The translations under genes were made by a program, and so were the position numbers. A DNA stretch of 64,000 bases from Lagopus muta (Eukaryota > Chordata > Aves > Galliformes > Phasianidae): assembly GCF_023343835.1 (NCBI RefSeq), contig NC_064437.1, forward strand, positions 19,463,501-19,527,500. Direction: 5' to 3'. Within the stretch, counting starts at the first letter, position 1, and every line of letters begins with the position of its first letter. Below are positions 23,257 through 36,312 of the stretch, piece after piece. Under the pieces are notes generated by a model, which saw only the letters and a list, made by a program, of their open reading frames with translations, ran no database searches and was not told the origin of the DNA.

Positions 23257-24184
23257 TTTAGTTCTGTTAAGAAATGTTCCATTAAGGAATAGAGGGAGAA
23301 AATCAGCACCCATCCTTAACAGAAGAATGCAAGTTATGGATACATTAACAATATAATACTATGTAACTGGTTGCACAGGGGAGCCACCAGACCTCATTCT
23401 GGCTCCAACTGCTATGTCTGAGGGAAGGACTACAAGCCATTTTACATGATCTATGCTTAATCCTTATTAAATAGATAGAGAGCTTCTGAAATTATTATTA
23501 TTTTTTTTTAAAGCACAACTTTTCACCATCATCTCATCATTTTGCTCATGTATTTAGGTAGACATGAGCTACACGTGCTTTGGAAGACTCCCAAACTTTA
23601 CAGCTAACAAGCTGAGATTGCTTAGACTAGAGTAAAGTGCAAGACACAGCCTCACACATCTCAAACTCCTCACAGGATCAGAGATAACACACAAGCCAAC
23701 ATCTACAAATATCTTTTGTACCAGGTACAGACTAGGGAGTTAGCCCTGAATAGGTAACACTATTCCATTAGGGTTTTGCATGCAGTTTCATTTGTATGAG
23801 ATCTAATCTTGATCTCATCACCCTAACTTTTTTTTTTTCCCCCTCCAAGTAATGCAGTCTTTGAGAACACATCTATATGGAAATTAGTTCTGAAGACTGT
23901 TGTAATAAATACCTGCCAAGTCCATAATACTGGTAGAATTTTCATTTCTCAAATATGAAGAATAGGATTAAGATACGGAAAATTAAAAACTATCTTTAAA
24001 CTTTTACATTACTAAACAATGTACCAATACACTTTCTTCATTTAATGAAAGTTATCATTCAAATATCAAATAAATAAGACAGTTCAGCCATTACCTTTCT
24101 ACTAGCAATTGCTATCAAGTACAAGTAGTAATACTAGGACTCCTATGAGAGATATATGCATGTATTTTTATTTAAACATGCACT
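23255..24184. other. AT-rich non-coding stretch
   Basis: No gene or repeat recognised. A T-rich run occurs at about 23829-23840. Confidence 0.5.
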
Positions 24185-25002
24185 TCATAGAATATCCTGA
24201 TTTGGAAGGGACCCAGGAGGATCATCAAGTCCATCTCCTGCTCCATACAGGACCGCACAAGACACTAACCCTGTGTCTGGGAGTGCTGTCCAAACACTGC
24301 TTGAACTCTGGCACTTGGGGCCAAGCCCATTGCCCTCTGGTGCAGGACCTCTCCCTTATCCTACCTGACACAGGTCCATGCCGTTCCCTCAGGCCCTGTC
24401 TCTGTCACAGGGAGCAGAGCTCAGCACTGCCCCTCCGCTCCCTATGAGGAGCTGCAGACATCAGGATGCCTTCGCTCAGCTCATCTGCTCTGCACTGAGC
24501 AAACCCAGAAGCCTCAGTGCTCCTCATCTATCATGTCATCCAGACCCTTCCCCATCTTTGTTACCTCCTTTGGAGGCTTTCTAACAGTATTATATCCTTC
24601 TTACATTAGAATGCCCAAAACTGCACCCAATGCTCAAGGTGAGCCCACAGAGCGCAGTTGGACAGCCCCACCCCTAGCCAGGTGGCAGTGCTGGGCCTGA
24701 TGCTCCTCAGGGGACACGCTGCCCTTTGGCCGCTAGGGAACGCTGCTGGCTCAGATCTAACATGCCATCAGCCAGAACCCCCACAGTCCTTTCCATGGGG
24801 CTGCTCTCTGTATCCTCAACTCCACTCTGTACTTACATCCAGAGCCGCCCCATTCCACGTGCAGAATCCAACGATTGGTTTTGTTAAACATAATGAGGTT
24901 GGTGATTGCCCAGCACTCCGCCCTGCTCATTTGTAAGGCCTCTCCATCCCTGAAGGCTCAACAGCTGCTCCCAGTTTAATGTCATCCACAAACTTACCCA
25001 GT
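24185..25002 (-). mobile_element. CR1 LINE, 0.8-kb old copy of a divergent subfamily
   Basis: The plus strand reads CATAGAATATCCTGATTTGG and GGACCCAGGAGGATCATCAA, then GCTGTCCAAACACTGCTTGA, CAGAGCTCAGCACTGCCCCT, GCCCAAAACTGCACCCAATG, CACGTGCAGAATCC, AATGAGGTTGGTGATTGCCC and CCCAGTTTAATGTCATCCAC. These follow, in order and inverted, the 3' half of CR1 ORF2 in the GC-rich CR1-X/Y-like subfamilies (subfamily from memory). Internal deletions shorten it and no coding frame survives. Plus-strand ORFs over this interval are antisense artefacts. Confidence 0.92.
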
Positions 25003-25400
25003 TTTCCTTTCTGGTTTTTCTAAAGCTCAGTGCTCCTCTGAATTACTGCCTGCAACTACTAATACCATAACAATATTTTTCCCTCTCTCCTCACCTTCCT
25101 GCTCTTGCTCTGGTTCCTGCTGCTGAGGTGTGAGCAGCTGATCTCAGCCCACAGGTGGGGCCCATGCTCCTGCAGGCACTACACTGGGGTAGGACTCTCC
25201 TGTGGCCTCCTGGCAGCCTGAGGGTACAGACTGTGACTCTTTAACTCAGAGAATATCTGAAAAGTTGCAGAAATATCAAAGCTATCAGTATAACACTCGA
25301 TGAAGCTTTTGTGCTCTTTAACTGAGCAGATTGCTCTGTGTGAGCAGCAGGAGTTTTGCTTGCCTGAAGACTAAAGAATTTGGCTTGGAATGTATAAAAA
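25003..25400. other. GC-richer stretch next to CR1, unidentified
   Basis: The 25080-25250 part is GC-rich, like the CR1 beside it, and could be its diverged continuation or another old repeat. I could not align it to CR1 by eye. Confidence 0.4.
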
Positions 25401-25407
25401 GTGCTTT

Positions 25408-25440
25408 ACAAAAAAAAACAAAAAAAAACCAAAAAAAAAG
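25408..25440 (+). repeat. A-rich low-complexity tract
   Basis: Three A runs of 8-9 nt separated by one or two C's. Confidence 0.85.
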
Positions 25441-26205
25441 CATTTGTGAATTTACAAATTTATAGAGTCAAATTAGAAAGCACTTGTATACTACCAATTA
25501 TTTCAGGCTATTTGGCTTCTTCCTCCTCCGGGGCAGGTTAGCACAGAAGAAAAGCACTATAATCTCACTAGCCTCTATTTTGGCATGACAACCAGGAGCA
25601 GAGCTGTCACTGAGCTATTTATTCAGGCCAAATTCCCAGGAGGCCCACCACAGAGCCCCCTTCCCTCCCCACCCTGTTGTGGTTTCTCTTCATCTCTACT
25701 ATAGCTTCTTATACTTTGGTTCCTGCAGGAATCAAATTTAATCTGTTTCAGTATATTTTATGCTTCACTGATTTATTCAAAGCTGAATAAAAGCATTGCA
25801 GTACTTACGTTTCCTATTTTATTTTGGGAACTGTATTATTAGTAGCACCATTCAGTTACTAGAATAACTCGAGTCAAGCAGATTAAAAACCCAAGCTACA
25901 CCTGTGCTATTCAGCTTGCACTTCAATCTTATCCACTACATTAAATAAGGTCTGGATAAAAATGAGACAGATTAACCTACCATTCAACTTACAGAAGAGT
26001 CTTTATGGTAAAAGAAGATCCAGTTCTACAGTGAGTCCAGTAAATTTTGCCCTTCTTTTGCTGGAAAATATCATCTCTGTACCAAACTATTCCATTGCAT
26101 TGAAAAAAACAAAATAGTCTTCTTGAGCTCTACAGCAGAAAAGTAGCTTGAATACATACCTAAAGGAAAAAAAAAATACTGTATTACTTGTTTGATTGAT
26201 AGTAC
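25441..26205. other. Non-coding stretch
   Basis: No gene or repeat recognised. Confidence 0.5.
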
Positions 26206-26237
26206 AAAAAAAAAAAAAAAAAAAAAAGAAAAAAATG
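26206..26237 (+). repeat. Poly(A) tract
   Basis: 22 A's, one G, then more A's, followed by a T8 run. Confidence 0.9.
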
Positions 26238-27232
26238 TTTTTTTTTCAGTTCAGTTTTTGTTTTATAACCTACAGAATTATTATTCAAGACTCATGAGAT
26301 TCCTTCATTTCAATTTCCAGTCACACTCTGATGTTCTGTAAGGATTTTTGTTTGTTTGTTTTAATACAAAATTAAAATGAGTAAAGGATGAAAATAATAA
26401 AAAATATATAAGAACAATCTTAATATAGCATGCATATTTGTATATATACATACATGAGATGATCAGCTAGTAAATATTTTATTTTGCTTTGTATAGGGTA
26501 GAATATAACTAGATGAGCTCAGATAGATTGAACAGTAAAACAAACATGACAAAATGGGTTTTAAGTCAGGAAACAGAACAGTAAAGCAATTTCCTGAGTT
26601 ATTTAAATGCTTTCATTGGAGAAATGTCATTACATACTTGAATTACACTGAAATATAATTATATAAACACCACAAATAACAATGTTTTACCAAGAAAAAC
26701 AGAAGTTAAGAGAGGGGAATTATTTCCTGCCATTTTTCTTAATTTTAAGAAATGTTCTAGATATTATAAGAGATAAATCAAAAGAAAGGTTCTATATTTA
26801 CTTCTGGAGTCCATCTCCTTAACACTTACAAGCACATATTTATCTTTAAGTATCTTATAGGTGAATAGCTCTGTACATGTAGTCCCTCACAAGTTTATAC
26901 AGGCCTTGGTGACCTTAATCAGAAGATTAACTCCAAAATTTTGCGTCACTGAGAATTCACATGAAGAGAAAGCTTATGAGCAATTAACTGTAATCTTTTG
27001 ACAGGTTAAGTCAGAGGACTTGTGTTCTTAACTTTCATATTAAATATGTATATCTTCACAAACAACTCCTCAGTCTTACTGATGTCATTTCAGAAAGATA
27101 TTAAATTTAATGCAGTTGAGCCCACTTACATTTTACTATCCATCTAAACCTAGTAATTGACAGAGTAGGAATGGACCCTTTCTCAGCAGCAAATTATGCA
27201 CCAAAATTGGAAAGCCATCTGTGACCTTTTGG
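26238..27232. other. AT-rich non-coding stretch
   Basis: Short TA/CATA simple repeats near 26400-26455. Otherwise nothing recognised. Confidence 0.5.
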
Positions 27233-27348
27233 ATGGGTGCTCAGGGACATGATTTAGCAGAGGATTGTTAGTTAGGGTAGTATGGTTAGATTGTGGTTGG
27301 ACATGATGATCTTTAAGGTCTTTTCCAGCTAAGCAATTCCATGATCAG
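27233..27348 (+). mobile_element. CR1 LINE 3' end, plus orientation
   Basis: GTGCTCAGGGACATGATTTAG, then GTGGTTGGACATGATGATCT, TTAAGGTCTTTTCCAGC and a single ATTCCATGAT correspond to the 3' UTR of the CR1 type whose end reads GGGACATGGTTTAGTG (consensus from memory). Confidence 0.9.
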
Positions 27349-30118
27349 CCCAAACAACCCCAGTTCAAATCAGGTGCACGCATTATACCTAAAAGCCCCA
27401 TAGTGATAGTATTATTCTGGTGGGACTTCAAGCTATACTCAAATCCACTCTAAATTTAAAAGAAGTCTTCATGGATAAAATTTCAATTTAAATATATGTA
27501 ATTCTTCATTAACTAATTCTTAAAACAGTATGTCGTGACCAAGCAACTCACTTAAACTAATTTCTGTCTTAAACTTAGCGTTTAGGGAAGATTAGTTGCA
27601 AGTAAATGTTGAGGAATCATGTCCAAAGCACAGAACACCAAACTGAAACAAATCCATACCTACTCTTTCCACTTCTATAGTCCTTACCAGTAACATTTAT
27701 ATCCAGAAAATGAGCTGGAGACAAGACGGACTAAGTCTATCCTAGTTTGTCTCCAGCCCTGTTACGAATTTCCACATCAGCCAGTCATTGATATTTGGTT
27801 GACTTTCTTCCCCCAGAGGCAACACTGTTTTCCACAGTGTTCTGGTGGATCCCTAACTGATCAGGAGCTCTAAGAATTGACATTCTTGATGCCCTCTGCA
27901 TCTCAGTTTCTTTATTTGTAGGAAAAAAAAAAAAAAGAATAGACAATAATGTCCATCTATTTCATCTATTATTTAGGGGATATTATCTTCGAACTACCAG
28001 GGACTTTCAAAATGAGCCCTAAGTTGAAATTTTTTACTTTTTAGGAATTACTAATTTACTAGATATGATCATCTTACACTTGTAAGAAATGTTCCAACTT
28101 GTATCTGAAACTGAAGCCTTTTTTCTTCTGAGACCCTCGTTCATTAACTTATTAGAAGCTGAACTTGAAATCATATGCATGAAATATCATATCAGCTGTA
28201 TGGAAAATTCATATTCTGTTTTTGTTTTGGATAGAAAAAAGAAAAAAGTACCCATTTATGCTTCAAATTTTTGCAAATATAATAGCGACTTTAAAAAAAA
28301 GTCATGGGGTATTTAAAATACTGTTAATCTAGCAAAAGTCTTTGAGCGATTTATTTCATCATAGAGAGATGATACAGTAACATTAAAAGAAAGGAAAAGA
28401 AAGTAGACTACCATAATCCCTCAGAACAGAAAATTGCTGTTGAAGATAAATAAATCAAGTACTAGGAGAAGTAAGGTAAAGTATTATGCTATTTGAGGAA
28501 AAAAAATAAGGCAATAATACTCTTTTTCAAGTAATGGCATATATTCTTGCCCATCAATAGGAAGAGTTTTTCCTGCATAGTACATTTATTTATATCTCAG
28601 AATGAAAGCTATGTATGTGCAGCAGGGAATAGAAAAATCTGATGTGTTTCTATTATGAAGAGAATCTATACTTACAATTATCAAGGATTCAGATTGAGCC
28701 CATTTTAAAATACAGCCTGTCCTTAAGTCAACCAGTCCATTCAATCAATAAATGTTAAATCAAGTAGAGACAGAATTTTTGGAAATTCAAAATGTGGAGC
28801 ATGGAGGTTATTTGTTTAGCACCAACAAAACTTACTGATGGAGGAAGTCCCATCTGTAGTCTGGCTTGTGTGAGAGGGTACATACCTACATAGGTTCACT
28901 TTGCTCTCTGTAACAGAACTGTTCATTTGACCAGCCTACAGAAAAACAAACTATACAGAAAGACTCAGAACAAAGATTTACACATCTGATGCACATTGTA
29001 TTAATTCCTTATCATGTCTGGGTCTCAAGAAGTATCCTGTCAGAAAGACATACAAAAACAGTAGAATATTCCAGGCATAAAAGGCAAAAATTAGCTAAGA
29101 TGTAGAAGTACCAAGAAACTAAAGTAAGTTTTTTGCATTTGGGAATACTGGAGAATGGAGATTTGGATTCAAAAGTAAAATATTTCTTCTTCCTGAACAG
29201 TCTATAAAAACAGTAGTAATAGATTTGGAAGGCACCCAATTGTGTGTGGACAGTCTTCAGCAGCTAGCAGTGGAACGCAATGGGAGTTTACAATTTACAT
29301 CGTTAATAACAATGTTTTTCATTATTAAATCCCACATGGACTTGTTTTAATACACACTGTCATAAGGACTCCAGAAGTTTTATGTTTGCCACATAGACAC
29401 AAATGCAAGTGGAACTATGTGACAATAGAGGGCAGGGTGAGAAAAAGCCAAATAAAGAAGAAAAAAAATTGTAGAGAAAAATCACATCAGACTCAGAGGA
29501 CAAGACTTCTCATGGAATTTGTTCAACTTGCAAAGGCCACAAAGACTTAGATCTTGAACACTTCAGAGTTGGGTATAGATGGAGCCATTCCCATTTTTGG
29601 TCAAACTGAGTTGAAGGCTGTAAACATCTGGTTTCCTGAGGATTTTCTGCAGGAGGAAAGGATAAGAGAGTTAAAGTCATCCCAGCAGCATCTCTGCATG
29701 TGGCTCCATAAATATGCTTCAACCACTTAGAGAAAACTTTCTAATCTTCTGCTACACTTAAATTTACACGCCCACCTAACTTTCAGGAATGAACTAGGTC
29801 TATTTTTATGTCCAAATTAACAACATTTAGGTATATAACGTTATCTCTTCTGTGTAGAGGGAACAAACTCAAGGACAGAAGTACCTTGTACTTCAGACAA
29901 AATAAATGACTTCGTATGTTATTCATAATCAAAATGAGGGATTTTTTTTTTTTAAATCGACTATTTTTTCATCTTACTGCTTTCTTTAGTGCACAGAATA
30001 AAAAATAAATTTAAGAAGTCAATTAAATGAGACAAAATGAAAAAGAGCAATGGAAAGCAAGATATTGATAAAAAAAAATTATTTTGTGCACATCCTGATA
30101 CTTACTAGTATGAAGGCA
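27349..30118. other. AT-rich non-coding stretch
   Basis: Several 60-75-codon ORFs on both strands, none with recognisable domains. A run of 13 A's lies near 27923. No RNA gene or repeat family identified. Confidence 0.5.
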
Positions 30119-30210
30119 GCTCCAAATGTAATGCCTCCTATTTATTCCCATAGAAATTGCAACAGATAAAAAGAGCAAAACAGCACTACTTGATCGAGCA
30201 AATCCTGTGT
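30119..30210 (-). mobile_element. Galluhop-type mariner end fragment
   Basis: GCTCCAAATGTAATGCCTCC followed by TATTTATTCCCATAGAAAT and GCAACAGATAAAAAGAGCA is the reverse complement of the right end of the mariner at 16022-16341. Only about 90 bp remain, with no second terminus nearby. Confidence 0.82.
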
Positions 30211-30235
30211 AAACTACTATAGGGAACCTCATTTA

Positions 30236-30301
30236 GCAGGGTAGTTGGAACAGAGATCTCCAGAGGGACGTCCATTCAAACCCCTAGTACTCTGTGATTT
30301 T
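30236..30301 (+). mobile_element. CR1 LINE 3' tail
   Basis: GGTAGTTGGAACAGAGATCT, CCAGAGGGACGTCCATTC, AACCCCTAGTACTCTGTGAT is a diverged CR1 terminus. It starts about 25 bp after the mariner remnant. Confidence 0.82.
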
Positions 30302-32251
30302 GCAAATGCCTAAGCTACATCTTCCTTGTAATTTCTTTGCTAACCTCAGGAATTGCAGAAAGATAGCATAGTGTCATGCAAAAATGCCTGTGCCCTTCAG
30401 AGATAAGACATGTAATACGTGTATAAAAGAAAGAATCATCCCTGTTTGACAACAAATATTGCTCATGCTGTTAATAGAAAATAAGGCGTTCTCACAAGAG
30501 CTAATAACAGAAGAATAAGACAACTTCTCTCTCTACCACAGTAATAGCATCATTGTTATCCATGCCTTTTTCAAATGCTCTGGACTTCTGTAGTTGTGAG
30601 CATCCATGCAAAGAGCTTTCAGTCTTGTGTTGGTTTGTAAAGTGAAACTTAGAGAAGGTGGTAATATAACTTGCTCTAAACCCTTTCAGGTGCTTCTTAT
30701 GCTACGTATCAAGGAGAGTATCTTCAGTCAGCAGATAAAGACCACACTGCTGTAATGCACTACAGTTTACAATTTGCGCAATTCAGGATTATAGGGTTGT
30801 CATTAGTTGTGGTTATAATGTGTGGACAACATAATTATTGTAGACACCTTGTAAAGATTCATTGATAGGAGACAGGTTACTCCCACCTTGCTGAGGACAA
30901 CATGGTAAGGGACTCTATATGGAAAGTTCCTCTGGTGACGTGCAAATAATGGATTGGATAGAAGAGCCCATAGGAATTTTTAATACCAAGGAAGCAAACT
31001 CTTCAAGTTTTTAATTCATTCTAAACATGCTGGTAAGTTCATTAATATGTTTGAAGCAAGCCAAAAAACCAGTCTCTTCTGTACACTCTCATCCAGAGAA
31101 GGTGCTAACTGTCCATGGTAACCTCAAGCAAACATGAATACTAGTAAGAATTTAACTACAGCATCACAGGCTTGCCCGAGACCATACTATTTGAACAGAC
31201 GTAGTGACCTACTGAAGTATTTTCCTATTATCTTGATTTTTCTTTAACCCAATTCTTGTTTCCTTCACAAAGTTCTCTGGCTTAAGCTGGCAGAGGTACT
31301 ACAGGACGATATTAGAAGCTGATATTTCTGCTCACGCATTAACAAGGGGACAACTGCTTTAAGTTCTCCCTAATGCTAATTAAATCCCTAAGCTAAAATT
31401 ACCAGTTGATACAAAAATTTTCATATTATAAGTGTAAATTCTGTCATACTAGCAACCTTGAATAAAGTAATTTCAAGTATCTGCTTTGCTAGAGATTGTC
31501 TTACATTATGACTTTCCTCCTCTTAGAGTCAAAGTACTTCTGACTTTGTCTCCACTTGTCTCTGTCTCCAGAATTGCTCCTTTACTGTTCAGCTGCCTGT
31601 TGTATTTATCCATCCCTAAGGAAAGAGTTAAAGGAGTAAAGAGAAAAACATCTACAATTAAATTGCTCTTTAACTTGTCGCTGCCTCTTAGCAACTGCAG
31701 GTTGTAATTCACTTCAGAAAGAATAAATAATGTAGTGTTTTACATTCATATTTTCAGTAGAAAAGGAATGCTAGGAGTCACACATTGCTGCTGAAAAGAT
31801 AACCATATTCAAGGACTAAAAATTATAAAGACAAATCTCTTGTAAGTGTCTCTAGGACAAGAAACACTTCAAAAAATAAACAAAAAAACCCCACAATTTA
31901 GTCTGTAATGGCTTGCAGAAACTCGACATTTCAGTACGGTGAGTTTAGAAGAGACTTGTGTGTCTGTCAATAGATGTAAGCAGAAAGCAAACTTATATTT
32001 CACAACTGAAAGAAGAAAATTGGAGCATACCTGTAAGGAATTCCTCCCCATTAAATATCTTGCATAATTTAACCATCAGCTTGTGCCCAGCACAAAGGAG
32101 CTTTTTTCTTTTTTATTCCGACTTTTATTAGCTCAAGGTTGTGCAGGTCTGTAACAAACATTTGCCCATCAGTGTATTTTGCATGTCTTATTCTTGACAA
32201 AAGCAAAGCAATTCAGCAAATAAACTTGAAAACACAATTGTTTGTCTACCT
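30302..32251. other. AT-rich non-coding stretch
   Basis: The two overlapping ORFs near 31486-31712 (plus and minus) show no domain. TAAT-rich sequence around 31365-31420. Nothing certain. Confidence 0.5.
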
Positions 32252-32830
32252 CTGGAGATCATCTAGTTCAGCCCCATGCTTAGAATAGAGTGGCTACTGC
32301 AGCTTACTCAGGGCTATGTCTATTCAGATTTCGAATACCTCCAAGGATGGAGTCTTCACAAGACACCTAAGACACCTCTTCATATATTTCATTGTCCTGA
32401 CAGTAAAGAAGGTTTTATTTTTTCCCCTGTCTTTAAAATGAGTTCTCTGCATTTCACTCTGCACCCTTTCCCTCTTGTTCCACTGTAATTGATCATTACT
32501 GAAATGAGCCTGGCTCCATTCTCTTTACATCCTCTCTTCAGTATTTATAAACTCTTAGAGCTGATTTCCAGTTGGTTGGACCTCAGAAGTTGTACCTCAT
32601 GGGATTACTCTTCTCCAGGTGCAGAACTTAGAATTTTCATTTTTTGAACACATCCTGAGATTTCTGTCAACACTGAATAACAGCACAACCACCTGGTGTA
32701 TCCAACACTCCTTCCAGTCCTGTCCTTAGCAAAGCTGCACAAGATGTGCTCTGCCCCATCATTCAGGTCAGTAAGGGAGATGTTAAGTAGTATTGGATCC
32801 AGTATTCCTAAAGGTCAGTCTTACTAGTAA
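32252..32830 (-). mobile_element. CR1 LINE, 0.58-kb old copy with internal deletions
   Basis: Inverted CR1 landmarks in order: GAGATCATCTAGTTCAGCCC, CGAATACCTCCAAGGATGGAG, GACAGTAAAGAAGG, ATGAGCCTGGCTCC, TTCAGTATTTATAAACTC, TTCTCCAGGTGCAGAACTTA, then ATCATTCAGGTCAGTAAGGG and GAGATGTTAAGTAGTATTGG at the far end. The spacing is much shorter than in the 18457-19561 copy, so large internal parts are lost. No coding frame survives. Confidence 0.88.
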
Positions 32831-35238
32831 AGATCAAGTCCAAGAACACAGAGTAGGCTTTGTCCCAGAGTAGGCAGGGTACAGGGCATGAAGATGGTCC
32901 TTGGTAAGAGAAGAATTTGACTAGAAAAGGTAAATGCTTTTTCTTGCATGTTCAAACAGCTCTCAAGTCTGGGAATTTCTCTCTAGCATTGCTTTTAAAC
33001 AGCACTGATATAAAATCCCTTCACACACCCAGAGAAAGAAAAATGCCTACTAAACAAAAGATGGTTCAGAATGATTTCTCCAGCTTTATTACAAAGACCC
33101 AGAATCAGTGTCATGCCACAGCACATTGATTGCAGATTTTTTCAATCAATTTTCATATATGATGGTCTTTGCAATGCAAAAACACAAAAAGGTAGAGAAA
33201 TACCTTCTGAGCATGCTATATCAGAATTGAAATAATTAAAGATCAAATACTATTTGCACCTCTCATAAATCGATGCTTGATTAAATGTGGACAAAAATGA
33301 AGAAAAAAATCCCTCATCAGTGAGCTTGAACAGCAAAAACTAAATAGAGTAAATAAAGACAAATACATGAAATTAAATTTTTTTGATCTCTAAATCCCAT
33401 AAGATGTTATTATAAACAAAAGTGAAACAATGAAGCCTGAAATAAATGCAGCTTGATTTCCTGTGGATTTGTACCTCATTATTTAAGCCCTGAGTTGAGC
33501 TTTTCCTCTGGTACGTGAATTCATAACCTTTCACAAAACATGAGCTCTCTCTACTGTTTTTCTCTCTTTCAAAGTGCTTATGGGGTCTTATTTTTACAAT
33601 ACTACCAAGAACTCAATTATATTTGATACTTCTGCCCTTCTGTCAAACTTGGTTGACATCAGATATCAAGTTCAAAAGTTATTAGACGAGACATTTAGAC
33701 ATACACATAAATCAAACAAATGCAAAAAATGTTATTTCTGTAAAGAAACAAGGCTAAAAATATTTAGAAAGATAAAAGATTGCTTTATATGTTCAATTTC
33801 ATGGACAGGGAAATCTGTGACTCCTGCATGATTACAATACAGAAATCTTAAGGAATAAGTCAGACTTCTGTTTTTCAGAAGAAAAGAATAACAATCCAAG
33901 ACTCTCTGGCAGCTAAAATGGTTTTGGCAATAGTACTCTGACCATTGAAAATCTCTACAAAATAACACCAAATACCACTCATGCTAAAGAAAATCAGCTT
34001 CTTATTAAAATGATGTGAAAGTAGCAGGCTGAGCTCACAACATCATATAAGGACTACAGGGTTCACCCCAATAGTTTCTGAAGTGATCTCCACTTTCAAG
34101 ACACTGGTAATCTGATTTTTAGTATTATTATTTTTTTTTTAACCTATTTAGGTCAGATGTAGTGTGTAATTTTGGATTAAATTTAAAAGTGCAGATAAGC
34201 TGCCCCATTTTTATTTATCCTTCTACACTTTTTACATCTAAACAACATGGAAGCAGTGTATCCAGAGTTTTCATTTTGATAAATAAAGCACAAAAAGATT
34301 ATTATAATGAATTTTATGGCTTTTAATGCAAGGGTTATAGTCTCTTATTAGAAAAATAGACTGCCTTGATTTTTTAAAGATTCAAAGATTATTTCTCTAA
34401 CACAGGCAATGTCTTTACATGCATTCATTTATGAAAGGAATCACAAATGAAAAGATTAACCTGACCACTGAGGACGCATTTAATATAAGCCTACCTGAGG
34501 CTTGTCATCACCCATATGGCATTGCTGACCTTGAAAAGCTTTCATGCTAACCAGAAAAGGTGGTACAGATCTAGGATGCAGAAGTCAAGAAAATGCATTC
34601 TCTTTGTGACATAATTATCATGTTTCTGCCTTAAAATGACACCTAGCTTTGTTCTTAATAGTTAATTTATTCAATAGTCTTAATTAGAAAAAAAAAAGCA
34701 GAACATTTATATGAATTCCAAGACTTTGTCTGTGACAAGAACAGCAGAGATAAAAATATCACACTGCCTAACCTCTCTTGACAGAGAAAGTCAAAGACAG
34801 AAGGGCACCTTCCAGCACCCATTCCTGAAGAGAAGTTAGTCTAGCAGAAATAGACTGCAAAAAGGAGGCCTAGGATCATAAAGGGACAGGCTGAGTCCCA
34901 TTTTAGCACCTGTGGTACCACATCTGAGCAATCAGCACCCTTAGGAGGGAAGCAACCTTTTGACAGGAGAGCTTCCCAACTTCCCTGCCTCTGAAAACTC
35001 TTATAGCTGACACTCTTTTGCAAACTTCTGTGTACAGGTCAATGTCTGACTTCTCATTAAGCTACTTAAGTAAGAACCACAGCATTTTTAGCAGCAAGAT
35101 GAATAAGTTTTATAAAAATCTCCATAGAACAGAGGCAAAAGTCTGATATTTTTTACCATTTTCTGGATTAAAAGTGGTTTCAGTTCCATGAGAGTGAATA
35201 CCAATAAATTTCAATCAATCAGTAAATAAAATTCTTAC
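32831..35238. other. AT-rich non-coding stretch
   Basis: Short ORFs only. No gene or repeat family recognised. Confidence 0.5.
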
Positions 35239-35337
35239 CTCAACATCTAATTTTTTGTGTATTTAGGATCAGTCTTTGCTTGTATTGAACCACTGGAACA
35301 TACAGTGCCTCTGTGCTTTGCACCTCTGAAAGCCTGC
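35239..35337 (-). other. Candidate 99-nt exon (unrecognised)
   Basis: Minus strand. The acceptor is GTTTTTGTTCTCTTGAAG|, preceded by GCTAATG as a plausible branch site. The donor is GTTGAG|GTAAGA. One frame (start phase 1) is open for 31 codons, beginning RLSEVQSTEALYVP, and reaches TGA four bases before the donor; the other two stop earlier. If coding, it could therefore be an alternative C-terminal exon or a poison cassette. If non-coding, it could be a lncRNA exon. The pair of splice signals is among the best in the window, but no known protein is recognised. Confidence 0.27.
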
Positions 35338-36225
35338 CTTCAAGAGAACAAAAACATTAGCAAGATTAAAAAAATAATAAAATAGACTGCATAGTATGAC
35401 TTTTTTTAGTCAGATGAATAAGCAAATTCAGCAAAATCAAACATTACCTGTCAGTAGCTAACATTTCTCCGTGATCTTCATATTTCTTGTACAACAACAA
35501 TCATAAGACATCTAGTTCTTTTATTTAAAGGTCATTATTCATGTGCAATTTATAATATGTTGCTTGAATTTATTCCAGTACCATTAAATTGTAAGGATAT
35601 GATTTCAAACAGAAGCAAGATTTGCCCTTTTTCTTCTGAAACTCTCCTTTTAGCTGCTTCTACAACAGTTTGGGATGGCTGAGATGTAATGCTGCAGTTC
35701 TCAGATTCTGTAACTCAAACCATGAAAAGTAAAAATATCGATAATTTTTTCACCAACATCACTGTAACAAGACAAAGCATACTCTCCATGGAAGTGGGAA
35801 AGCAGAGATGATAACACGAAAGATACACACACAAAATTATTATTTTTTAATCAGTCTAAGCTGTGAAATTCACACAAAAGACAGAAAGGCAAAAATGGCA
35901 GCACATGTAGCATTTGCCCAGGGTATTTTTTATCAGGGAGCTGCCTGAGCTAGGCTCTTCTCAGCAGCCCATAGTTACCCTCAGTTCATGCTGGTCAGGT
36001 CTTTTACCAGGAGAGTTTTCCTTTCACTATTTATGTAGTGCAGCAGGCAACTGTTTACCTCAGAGGCATAAAAGTAAATCCGGATGTGTTTGATCCATAG
36101 TGCCACAGTGACTCTGTTGCCTATGGAAACAAAGGCTCCTTTTCAGGGAGTTCACACAAGAGACCCTGAGATGCTAGAGAAAGCCATCTATTTCAGCCAT
36201 TGTAATGTTACTAGTTATTTTGCTG
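35338..36225. other. Non-coding stretch
   Basis: Nothing recognised apart from short A/T runs. Confidence 0.5.
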
Positions 36226-36312
36226 ATATGTGTGCATATACATATATATAAACACACACATATGTACACACACACACACACACACATATATATATGCTTA
36301 TACACGCACCCA
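36226..36312 (+). repeat. Compound TA/CA/TG microsatellite
   Basis: Alternating purine-pyrimidine sequence: TGTGTGCATATACATATATATA, a CA array at 36265-36285, then TATATATATG. Such alternation favours Z-DNA or AT melting. It is likely polymorphic. Confidence 0.92.

Noticed and set aside
24109-24936. Plus-strand ORFs of 112, 68 and 92 codons in a GC-rich interval
   Set aside because: The interval is an inverted CR1 copy. The frames are open because it is GC-rich and non-coding in that sense.
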